Source: QKTW01 sp052161885
Lineage (GTDB): Bacteria > Bacteroidota > Bacteroidia > Chitinophagales > Chitinophagaceae
Length of the DNA: 64,000 bases
Assembly (NCBI GenBank): GCA_052161885.1
Contig: CP197396.1
Coordinates: 1,984,001-2,048,000, forward strand
Direction: 5' to 3'
The translations under genes and the position numbers were made by a program. Each line of letters opens with the position of its first letter. The stretch's first letter is position 1. This document shows, one piece after another, positions 50,921-59,232 of this stretch. A model generated the notes under the pieces. The model was not told where the DNA came from. It searched no databases and worked only from the letters and a program-made list of their open reading frames with translations.

Positions 50921-53716
50921 TTAGTTAAGCTTGAAACGGATACCTGCGAGATAATTGCGGCCGAAAAGCGCTTTCTCCACCAGCACACTGTTAGGTAACG
51001 TCTGGTAAGGAAGCTGGTAATAATTGCCCGGAGCAGTGCTTACAAATCGCTCTTTGTCTGTGCGCAGCTCATAAATTGTAGGTGTATTCAGTATATTATT
51101 CACCTTGGCATAAAAGGAAATATGCCTGGTGATCTTTTTCTCCAGTGAGCAATCCAGCATGGCTATCCCTTTCTGCCAGTAATTAAGGCCTTCAAAATTG
51201 GAAAGGAAAGCGATCTGTGGCCCGGTATAAGCCAATGCTACCTGTGCATCCAGGCCGGTTTTCTGTCCTTTATATATCAGCGCCAGGTTGCCGATATGTG
51301 CTGCCTGTCCCTGCATTGGCCTCTTTTCTGTAACCAGGTCTTTCACAAGGCTACCCGATGCATCACGGTGATAGTTTACAACTGTACCTGCAATCTGCGA
51401 GTGCGTGTAAGTATAGTTGGCCGACACACCGAAAGAATGGAAAAATTTCGTCGCCTGTAATTCAAAACCATAGTTATAAGCTGTGCTGGAGCCGCCGCTG
51501 GCATCAGTAGGATTGGTAACTACCAGATCCAGGTTCGACGGGCCACCAACGTTCTGCAATGAATATTCAATAGGGTTCAGTATCTGCTTGTAAAAAGCAC
51601 CGATAAGCAGCTGGTCATTACCATGAGAGAACCATTCGTACCGGGCATCAAAATTGTTGGCCTGTGCATGTTTCAGGTATGGATTACCCATCTCGTCAAA
51701 TTCTTCGCTGATCGTTTTTGTAAACGGAACAATCTCAAAAAATGCCGGGCGCGAAATAGATTTGAAATAAGATAACCGGAGGTTTGTTTTTTCATTCAGT
51801 GAATATTTCAGATGTATGCCGGGCAGTACATCTGTATAATTAAAGGTACCGTTCTGTCCTACAAATACATTCGGATCCTGGGCTACAGCATAGTGCTGGT
51901 ACGTATGCTCTACCCTTACTCCTGCCAATGCCTGCAGCCTGTCTCCCAGCATTATTTTACCCTGTACATAACCGGCAGAAATATTCTCCGTAATAGTATA
52001 TGTAAGTGTATTCATCGCCTCGCCATGCGGATCACTGGACAATTTCAGCGTGTCTGTAAGTATGCTATGGTAAGCTGCACCGCCCAACCCTGTAAGCTCA
52101 TATTGATTAAAGTAGTTATCACGGTCTTTATGACGGTACATACCGCCGGCCTTTATTTCCAGGTCTCTGCCCGCTACGGGCGTTACGTAGGTAAGATTCA
52201 GGTAACCTTCCTGGTCCTGGTCTTTAGTGTTTTCCCAGCTGTATTTTACGGAATTGATCTGTTCCAGGTTATTGCTGATGTTAAAAGAATTATGCAGCTC
52301 TGCAAGACCCGGCACATTACGCTTTGCGACGTTGTATGCGACAGTCCAGTCAGCAGTCAACCTATTTGTCAGAGCGTGCTTTCCCGACAGACTGACACTG
52401 GCGATATTCTGTTTGCGTACAGCGGAGCGCCAGGTAAGATCTACAGGGCCGGTGCCTGCACCTGTACGGTTAATATTAATGGTTGTGTCAATTACCGTGC
52501 GTGTTTCATACTCGTTCATCTGCAGGTACATCGCATTAAGCGTAACCGAGTTTCTGCTGTTAAACTGATAATCGGCATGGGTATGCAAACCGGTACGTAT
52601 CTGCTGTTTATCGTACCGGAACAGTTCCAGGTCTGTGAATTGCGCTACGTTATTTACATCAGCCTGAGCAGACGGTTTGAAGAATATATAATCACTGCTT
52701 TTACGTGTATTCTGGTAACTGCCGGAAAACATAATACCAAGCCGCTTGTTTTTGAGAAAACGGTTCCCTGCTGTAAGGCTGAACAAACCGTTGGGCTTAG
52801 CATTTACATTGTTATACACAAGCGCATTCCGCGAAAAATCTGCAGGTGTTGCCGCATATGATGTGCCATTGATTTTTGCAGGATCCTGCGAAGGAAAAGC
52901 ACCTTTATCCAATTGTGAAAAAGAATGTTCAAATAAGGTCTGATTAAAACCCGTAGCCGCGCTCGCCGATAATGTTAAGTGATCCGGAGCATCCTTCATC
53001 ACAAGGTTCATTACGCCACCTATAGCATCTCCCTCCATGTTGGGTGTAAGTGCTTTGATCACTTCCAGACGATCTATTATTTCAGCAGGAAAAATATCCA
53101 TAGGCACATAACGGGCCTTATCATCCGGGCTGGGGATTTTAATACCGTTTACCAGTGTAGTATTATAACGTTTATCCATACCTCGGATAATTGCATAACG
53201 TCCTTCTCCCGACTGATCCCGCTGAACAGTAACACCGGATACGCGCTGCAGCACATTTGCTACAGTAATGTCCGGCAGAAGCTGAATGCTTCTTGCAGAT
53301 ATAGCATTCATCATTTCATCGGCATTCTTCTCTTTATACCTTGCCTGTTCATCACTTCCGTTGATGTGTTTGGCCTTTACTTCCACAGCATGCAATTCGG
53401 AAGATTTCACTTTCAGTACAATATCCACACGTTCCTGATCCTCCGGTTTCAATGTGATGTTCCGGCTCCAGTCTCCGTAAGAGGCATATTTTGCTGATAG
53501 TTTATAATTCCCGGCAGCAATATTGCTGATAGTGTAACTTCCATCCAGGCCGGTCACTGCGTAATAAGAAGTTCCTTCCAGTATAACAGGCACGCCCACC
53601 AAAGGCTCCCCGCTCCCCTGTTCGGATACAAGGCCCTTAATAACCGCTGCATGTAACGTGGCAACAGAAGAAATAAAAACAGTTAAGAATAATGAGAAAA
53701 GTAAATAACGCCGCAT
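50921..53716 (-). CDS. TonB-dependent outer-membrane receptor
   Basis: A 931-residue protein with a signal peptide (1-23), a carboxypeptidase-regulatory-like domain (about 25-105, GLVSEQGSGEPLVGVPVIL), a plug (about 125-240: LLPDITVANVLQRVSGVTVQR, IIRGMDKRYNTTLVNGIKIP) and a barrel to the C-terminal GIRFKLN. The plug sequence IPSPDDKARYVPMDIFPAE marks a subgroup that, from memory, often goes with secreted phosphatases, phytases or nucleases. Together with the downstream beta-helix lipoprotein and EEP enzyme, this suggests uptake of a phosphorylated product. ATG at 53716; no clear promoter was found. Confidence 0.85.
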   Translation of the reverse strand: MRRYLLFSLFLTVFISSVATLHAAVIKGLVSEQGSGEPLVGVPVILEGTSYYAVTGLDGSYTISNIAAGNYKLSAKYASYGDWSRNITLKPEDQERVDIVLKVKSSELHAVEVKAKHINGSDEQARYKEKNADEMMNAISARSIQLLPDITVANVLQRVSGVTVQRDQSGEGRYAIIRGMDKRYNTTLVNGIKIPSPDDKARYVPMDIFPAEIIDRLEVIKALTPNMEGDAIGGVMNLVMKDAPDHLTLSASAATGFNQTLFEHSFSQLDKGAFPSQDPAKINGTSYAATPADFSRNALVYNNVNAKPNGLFSLTAGNRFLKNKRLGIMFSGSYQNTRKSSDYIFFKPSAQADVNNVAQFTDLELFRYDKQQIRTGLHTHADYQFNSRNSVTLNAMYLQMNEYETRTVIDTTININRTGAGTGPVDLTWRSAVRKQNIASVSLSGKHALTNRLTADWTVAYNVAKRNVPGLAELHNSFNISNNLEQINSVKYSWENTKDQDQEGYLNLTYVTPVAGRDLEIKAGGMYRHKDRDNYFNQYELTGLGGAAYHSILTDTLKLSSDPHGEAMNTLTYTITENISAGYVQGKIMLGDRLQALAGVRVEHTYQHYAVAQDPNVFVGQNGTFNYTDVLPGIHLKYSLNEKTNLRLSYFKSISRPAFFEIVPFTKTISEEFDEMGNPYLKHAQANNFDARYEWFSHGNDQLLIGAFYKQILNPIEYSLQNVGGPSNLDLVVTNPTDASGGSSTAYNYGFELQATKFFHSFGVSANYTYTHSQIAGTVVNYHRDASGSLVKDLVTEKRPMQGQAAHIGNLALIYKGQKTGLDAQVALAYTGPQIAFLSNFEGLNYWQKGIAMLDCSLEKKITRHISFYAKVNNILNTPTIYELRTDKERFVSTAPGNYYQLPYQTLPNSVLVEKALFGRNYLAGIRFKLN

Positions 53717-53995
53717 GCATCTGTATTTGCGGCAAATTTTTTTACCCGATACTGTAGAGATTCTGAATAAAACGGGTCAATGCTGTATTCATAAAAATTT
53801 GGTAACACTGCCGAAACAAAACGGTAACACTGGAACGAAAAAAGCAGTCCCAGGCGGCCAGCGCCTTTATTGAGCTTAGTTGACGGCATATGTGAACACC
53901 AAACGCATCGCCCATGTATACCTCCCGCTAAACACCTCTTTCTAAAGGCATTACATGTCTCCCGGCAACAAATGGTTTATATTATTTAATTACTT

Positions 53996-54003
53996 TAGCT
54001 TTG
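53996..54003 (+). promoter_or_regulatory. Bacteroidota-type -7 promoter element of the desaturase gene
   Basis: TAGCTTTG matches TAnnTTTG exactly, with an imperfect -33 region (ATGG). Transcription would start near 54007, leaving a leader of about 63 nt that opens with a stem-loop. Confidence 0.55.
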
Positions 54004-54011
54004 CTTAATGC

Positions 54012-54034
54012 AAGCCCCCTCTGCAAGGGGGCTT
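54012..54034 (+). promoter_or_regulatory. Leader stem-loop of the desaturase mRNA
   Basis: A 9-bp GC-rich stem (aagccccct with agggggctt) with a 5-nt loop (ctgca) and a following TATTTATA. It lies within a few bases of the predicted transcription start. It could be a 5' stability element, an attenuator or a temperature-responsive structure; no U-tract is long enough for certain termination. Confidence 0.5.
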
Positions 54035-54069
54035 TATTTATATCACTTTTATATCAACATATTTCGTTC

Positions 54070-55152
54070 ATGGCGTTATTCGATTATATACTGGAACCAC
54101 CATCTTACGGCTGGAAGGATGAACATGGCAATCTGTCGAAACCTTCAAACAAGGCTATCCTACGCGAGTTTGGCTCCAGGCTTAATATTTTCAGAACACG
54201 CAAAAACTGGATGACTTTTACCAGCTGGCTTCAGCTCGCATGTCTGCTCCCGTTTCTGCTCGCCTTTATCTTTTTTCATTTTAACTGGTGGCTGTTTGCT
54301 GCCGGCTTTATATACAGCATGATACTCATGGGCACACACGGCACCATATGGTATCACAGGTATTGCACCCACCAGGCATATACTTTCAAGAATAAATTCT
54401 GGAAATTCATAACACAGCACCTGGTGATTAAAACGGTGTTTGAAGAGATTTATGCAATATCTCATCATGTACATCATGCAAAATCAGACGAACCCGGCGA
54501 TCCGTACAACGCGAGTGCCGGATTCCTGTATTGCTTTCTTGCTGATGCAAACCACCAGCCGATCAACAGAAACCTTTCTGAAGAGGATTATAACCGCGTA
54601 GTGCACCTGATGAAACATACCGGCGTTACAGCCAATTCTTACAAACAATACCAGAAATGGGGATCAATCGACAGCCCTGGAAGGGTTTTGCTCAGCTGGG
54701 CATTAAACTGGTCATTCTGGCTGGTAGTACTTTTTTGCCTTGGTGAATACCTCATCGGCGGACAGGGTGCAGCACTGGTATGTGCCATTTTTGGCTCTGC
54801 ATTTGTATGGACAGCAGGCGTACGCACCTTTAATTATGAAGGCCACGGTAAAGGCCAGGATAAACGTGTAGATGCTATTGATTATAACAGGAAAGATATG
54901 TCCATTAACCAGGTGTGGCCCGGATATGTCGCCGGCGAATGGCATAACAATCACCACCTGTATCCGGCGAGCGCACGTTCAGGCTTCCTGCCTTACCAGC
55001 TGGACCTCGCCTATCTGTACATTAAAATCCTGCATTCAATTGGAGGTGTGGAAAGTTACCGGGACGCAAAAAAACAATTCCTGGAACAATACCATTATCC
55101 TTACCTCGAGCAAAAGAAAAACGTGACGGCCGGGCCGGAAAAACAGATATAG
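54070..55152 (+). CDS. Membrane acyl-CoA/acyl-lipid desaturase
   Basis: A 360-residue membrane protein of the fatty-acid desaturase superfamily. All three histidine boxes of the di-iron site are present: HRYCTH (about 101), HHVHH (about 137) and HNNHH (about 297). Four hydrophobic segments lie in two pairs (about 60-100 and 215-265). It introduces a double bond into acyl chains, adjusting membrane fluidity. The frame is open to a TTG at 54001, but the ATG at 54070 gives the family start. It has its own promoter and terminator. Confidence 0.85.
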   Translation: MALFDYILEPPSYGWKDEHGNLSKPSNKAILREFGSRLNIFRTRKNWMTFTSWLQLACLLPFLLAFIFFHFNWWLFAAGFIYSMILMGTHGTIWYHRYCTHQAYTFKNKFWKFITQHLVIKTVFEEIYAISHHVHHAKSDEPGDPYNASAGFLYCFLADANHQPINRNLSEEDYNRVVHLMKHTGVTANSYKQYQKWGSIDSPGRVLLSWALNWSFWLVVLFCLGEYLIGGQGAALVCAIFGSAFVWTAGVRTFNYEGHGKGQDKRVDAIDYNRKDMSINQVWPGYVAGEWHNNHHLYPASARSGFLPYQLDLAYLYIKILHSIGGVESYRDAKKQFLEQYHYPYLEQKKNVTAGPEKQI

Positions 55153-55182
55153 GTAAAAAGCCACAGCAAATAATTCCAATAC

Positions 55183-55211
55183 AGACCATGCAAAAATGCA
55201 TGGTCTTTTTT
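55183..55211 (+). terminator. Intrinsic terminator of the desaturase gene
   Basis: A perfect 10-bp stem (agaccatgca with tgcatggtct), loop AAAA and a T-run, 30 nt after the stop codon. Confidence 0.85.
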
Positions 55212-55212
55212 A

Positions 55213-55890
55213 CGCCACGCACACCATCCAGCTATCCATTTAAAGTTCCAATCCAGAGACACCAACACCAGATAAATACATCAGACGTTTTACAAAAATC
55301 ATCTGACGATTTAACATATTTCATGATTATATGTATTTTTGCTCATTAGCTTCTAGGTATAAAAGCTGTGGAAAAATTGGGTATTAATACTCAATTTTAC
55401 ATCTTACACAATACCAAATATTTATATTCATATATTATAAAGTAATTAAAAACAATAAAATTTAAAGTATTTTTTACACAAATTAAAAATTTAACCTCTT
55501 TATATTTTTTAAATGCATTCTTGCATTTATCATTCAAAGCAGTATGTTTGTTACAACTTTTCATACCTGAATAAATACTACAAGGGGATTGTCGTATTCT
55601 ATATTGAAAAGTTAAGGGGAGTATACGATTTACATTTTTTAAGAACAACACATTTCGTACAGATTAACTGTGGCATCGTTTTAACTGCTGCTGAACAACG
55701 CTACTTGTAATAGAGTTGTGTGTCCATACTGACTGTCCGGGTTTACAGCCCAGGCATTGGGTTAATTGGGCAATTAAAGCGTCATGCCTCAAAAAATATA
55801 ATATTAAATTATTCATATTAAACTTTTCTTCAGTCACATAAGACATTGAAGTGGCAATTTCATGCTTTAACCAATCAATCTGTCAAATAA
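55213..55890. other. Long AT-rich intergenic region
   Basis: About 680 bp of very AT-rich sequence before the lectin-domain gene. Short open frames occur on both strands but none looks protein-like. Near 55285-55310 the half-similar stretches tcagacgtttta and tctgacgattta form an imperfect direct repeat. It is probably a promoter or leader region of the exported protein gene; I find no exact TAnnTTTG site. Confidence 0.45.
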
Positions 55891-58854
55891 ATGAAACGGA
55901 AACTGTTACTATTCCTGGCAACATTTGCCTGTGCAGGCTTTAAGCTTTCTGCACAAAATGCAACGCAGATCAGTGTTGGCACTACCGCCGCCACAAACAC
56001 CATCACCAATAACGTTGCTACTGCCGTTGATCCGGGCCTGACGCTTACGGCCAACGGAAACATCACCGGCTTTATCGTATCAATCTCAGACAGCTATACT
56101 GCCGGCGACGTGCTGTCTTACACAGGTACACTGCCATCAGGCGTAAGCGCGACAGCATTTAATACCACAACGCGCAGCCTCGTATTTACCGGCACCACCA
56201 GTGCAGCCAACTGGCAGACGCTGCTCAGAACAGTGACACTGCAGACGACATCTGCATCGTGCTTTCCGGAAAGAAGATCTGTAAGCTTTACAGCTGGTAA
56301 TAAATACTACAATCCGCTCACAGGACACTTCTACGAATATTACACCACAGCACAGACCTGGCCAAACGCCAAAACATATGCATCCACACAGTCATACTTT
56401 GGCAGACAGGGCTACCTGGCTACCATGACATCTGCTGCAGAAAACAATTTCATCTGGAAAATATTGGGTTCTGACGCGTGGATCGGAGGTTCTGACGATT
56501 ATCTGCAGATCGATAGCGCCGTAGGCTATAATCTCTATGCAAGTCAGACCGGCACTACACCTTCTGAGGGCAAGTTTTACTGGGTAACCGGTCCTGAAAA
56601 AGGAACATTTTACTCATCCGGAAATGGCAGCCCTGTAACTCAAAGCGGCCAGTATGCCAACTGGAACGGCGGCGAACCTAACAATTCAGGAAATGAAAAT
56701 TTTACCGAAATCTATTCTTCCAACAATGGCCTCTGGAACGACCTCGGCACAGGCAATACCCTGGGTTGTGTGATAGAATATGGAGGTATGCCAACAGACG
56801 CTACGAGTAGTACTGTATTGGCTACAAGAAATATCTACGTAAACGGTGCACCAAGCGGCACTGTAAACGGCGGTAATGTATCTGTATGTACCGGCACCAA
56901 CAGCACTACGCTTACACTCAGCGGCTATACAGGATCTGTAGTACGATGGGAATCTTCGCTGGATAACTTTCTTACAACCGGAACCACCATATCCAGTACC
57001 AGCAACAGCTATACAGTATCAAATATTTCGCAGACAACATATTACAGGGCTATTGTAAATACTACCAGCCCAGCAACCTGCAGCGGCCTGGCAACATCCA
57101 GCACACCGATCACGGTAACCAACACGGTAGCGGGAAATCTCAATGCAGACAACAGCACTATCTGTCCTAATTCATCGGTTACGCTTACATTATATGGCAA
57201 CAGCGGCAATATCCTGAAATGGCAGGTGAGCACAAGCAGCACATTTGCGTCATCCGTTACCGATATAAATAACACAACGAGCTCTATAACTTATACACTC
57301 GCCACCGCCGGCACTTATTACTTCCGTGCGCAGGTGCAAAACAGCGGATGCGGAAGTTCCGTGTACACTCCGGGATATACCATCACCGTTACTTCCGGCA
57401 CCCCACCTGTCGGAGGATCAGTAAGCAGCACGGAACATTGTACAGGCAGCAACTCCGGCACACTTACACTTACCGGTTATACCGGCACAATATCAAAATG
57501 GCAATACACCACAGACGGAACTATCTGGAACGATGTAGCTAACACCACAGCTTCATTGAACTACTCCGGCGTTACGGCTACCCGTCTCTATCGTGCCGTA
57601 GTGACAAATGGCGTCTGCGGCAGTGTAAACAGCACAAGCGGATCTGTTATTGTTTACGGCAATACACAATACCAGTGGCTGGGTTCTACAAACAGTACGG
57701 CATCAACAGCCTCCAACTGGAAATGTACAACAACTCCCCCCACCGGCGTAGATGTTGTAATCGGCGCTGCTGCTGCAAATGATCTCGTACTCGATCAGAG
57801 CTATACATTCGGCAACATCGATTTCTCAAACTCAACACGCAGCATTATCCTGGGCAACTACGACCTCACAGTTACCAGCCTTACAGGAACAAATGCAACC
57901 AAGTACATTAAAACTACCGGAACCGGTAAGCTTAAAATAAACGTACCAAATTCCGGCTCAGTTACATTCCCAGTCGGCAACTCCGCGTATAATCCGGTAA
58001 CAATCACCAACAACAGCGGTGCGGGCGACTATTTTGCCATCAAAGTATATGACGAGGTATATGCAAACGGCACTACAGGAACCGTTGTATCTGAAACGCA
58101 CCTGAAACGTACCTGGGACATTACCAAAACCAATCTGAACAGTGGCAGCGGCATCAGCTTTGTATTTAACTGGAACAATGGTGAAGTATCGGGCACAATG
58201 GCAACGCCAACGTTATATCACTACAGTGGTGGCTGGTCAAAGCAGACCGGTACTACTTCCAGCACTTCAAACAGCCTTACCTATACAGGCTACACAGGTA
58301 CATTCTCTCCGTTTACCGTAGCTGAAGGTAACGTACCATTGCCTATCAGCTGGATCAGCTTTACAGCGGCGAAACAAGACAAATCTGTGGTGCTTGACTG
58401 GGTTACAGCAAAAGAAAAAAATGTTGACCATTACAACATACAGCACAGCTTAGACGGTAAGGATTGGGAAAGCATCGGTACTAAAAGCGCTGCAGGCAAT
58501 ATCAGTTCCACGCAGCAATATGAATTCGTACATCAGAGTCCTGCAACCGGTAATAACTACTACCGCATACTGGAACATGATGCAGACGGAAAAGAAGACT
58601 ACAGCAAAGTGGTAGCGGTAAACTTCTCTGAAGGACGCCAGGGAATGTCCGTATATCCTAACCCGGCAACAAACGGCGTTCTGAACATAAAGCTGGAAGC
58701 CGCAGCAATCGTCCAGGTATATAACAGTATGGGCGTTTTGGTGATGACTAAAGAGCTGAGTGTGGGTGTAAACCAGGTGAATATGCAGTCATTCCCCCGT
58801 GGAGTATACATGATTAAATCAGGAAATGAAACAGTTTCCTTTGTGATGCAATAA
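55891..58854 (+). CDS. T9SS type A surface protein with a C-type lectin domain
   Basis: A 987-residue protein with a signal peptide (1-21, ending LSAQ). A beta domain (about 25-130) is followed by a C-type lectin-like domain (about 137-300: TWPNAKTYASTQ, YLATMTSAAENNFIW, DAWIGGSDD, WNGGEPNNSGNEN, LWNDLG, GCVIEYGG) with both EPN (262-264) and WND (282-284) calcium/sugar motifs. Ig-like repeats (about 310-600), a choice-of-anchor-like region and a type A sorting domain (MSVYPNPATNGVL) complete it. EPN is the mannose-type sugar motif, so Ca-dependent glycan binding is likely. It is flanked by strong terminators. Confidence 0.85.
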   Translation: MKRKLLLFLATFACAGFKLSAQNATQISVGTTAATNTITNNVATAVDPGLTLTANGNITGFIVSISDSYTAGDVLSYTGTLPSGVSATAFNTTTRSLVFTGTTSAANWQTLLRTVTLQTTSASCFPERRSVSFTAGNKYYNPLTGHFYEYYTTAQTWPNAKTYASTQSYFGRQGYLATMTSAAENNFIWKILGSDAWIGGSDDYLQIDSAVGYNLYASQTGTTPSEGKFYWVTGPEKGTFYSSGNGSPVTQSGQYANWNGGEPNNSGNENFTEIYSSNNGLWNDLGTGNTLGCVIEYGGMPTDATSSTVLATRNIYVNGAPSGTVNGGNVSVCTGTNSTTLTLSGYTGSVVRWESSLDNFLTTGTTISSTSNSYTVSNISQTTYYRAIVNTTSPATCSGLATSSTPITVTNTVAGNLNADNSTICPNSSVTLTLYGNSGNILKWQVSTSSTFASSVTDINNTTSSITYTLATAGTYYFRAQVQNSGCGSSVYTPGYTITVTSGTPPVGGSVSSTEHCTGSNSGTLTLTGYTGTISKWQYTTDGTIWNDVANTTASLNYSGVTATRLYRAVVTNGVCGSVNSTSGSVIVYGNTQYQWLGSTNSTASTASNWKCTTTPPTGVDVVIGAAAANDLVLDQSYTFGNIDFSNSTRSIILGNYDLTVTSLTGTNATKYIKTTGTGKLKINVPNSGSVTFPVGNSAYNPVTITNNSGAGDYFAIKVYDEVYANGTTGTVVSETHLKRTWDITKTNLNSGSGISFVFNWNNGEVSGTMATPTLYHYSGGWSKQTGTTSSTSNSLTYTGYTGTFSPFTVAEGNVPLPISWISFTAAKQDKSVVLDWVTAKEKNVDHYNIQHSLDGKDWESIGTKSAAGNISSTQQYEFVHQSPATGNNYYRILEHDADGKEDYSKVVAVNFSEGRQGMSVYPNPATNGVLNIKLEAAAIVQVYNSMGVLVMTKELSVGVNQVNMQSFPRGVYMIKSGNETVSFVMQ

Positions 58855-58870
58855 AAATTCTTGTACATTT

Positions 58871-58905
58871 AAAAAAAGAGCTGCCGGTGGCAGCTCTTTT
58901 TTTTT
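58871..58905 (+). terminator. Intrinsic terminator of the lectin-domain gene
   Basis: A 13-16-bp stem built on aaaagagctgcc and ggcagctctttt with a 3-nt loop and a long T-run, 17 nt after the stop codon. Confidence 0.9.
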
Positions 58906-59232
58906 ACAATACAGACGGTAAAGAAAAACGGAGTACAGATAATTCACCTGCACTCCGTCTAATGGAACACCGACACAGATTAACCCTGTCCTGATATATG
59001 GTCTGTATTTTTTCTGCATAAGATTCTGCCATGAAAGCCGGAACCCCAACCACATACTGCTATGCCCGCACTGCAGATGATGGCAAGCGGTTCAATTCAT
59101 CATAAGCATATAAAAGCTACGGTATATTGCCTGTACCATTTGCAATTGTTTCATTGCACCGGCAATACACATTTTTTCACGTATGCCGCATTAGTGATAC
59201 ATTTGTTCCGTTTTTCAAAGCAGTTTTAAGCT
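58906..59232. other. Intergenic region before the helicase gene
   Basis: No gene is supported. An imperfect hairpin (acggagtaca, 58928-58937, with tgcactccgt, 58949-58958) and the promoter element at 59198 are the only structures seen. Confidence 0.5.
59198..59205 (+). promoter_or_regulatory. Bacteroidota-type -7 promoter element of the helicase gene
   Basis: TACATTTG matches TAnnTTTG exactly. Transcription would start near 59209, about 24 nt before the ATG at 59233. A clear -33 TTG is not seen. Confidence 0.5.

Larger units (their letters stand above)
53717..54069. other. Divergent intergenic region before the desaturase
   Basis: No gene is supported. It contains the desaturase promoter element and leader hairpin listed separately. 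Nothing clear is seen for the minus-strand receptor, apart from an AT-rich stretch. Confidence 0.5.

Noticed and set aside
51812..52861. 349-codon plus-strand frame inside the TonB receptor gene
   Set aside because: The minus strand encodes a full receptor with recognisable domains; the antisense product is Cys/Ile-rich and random-looking.
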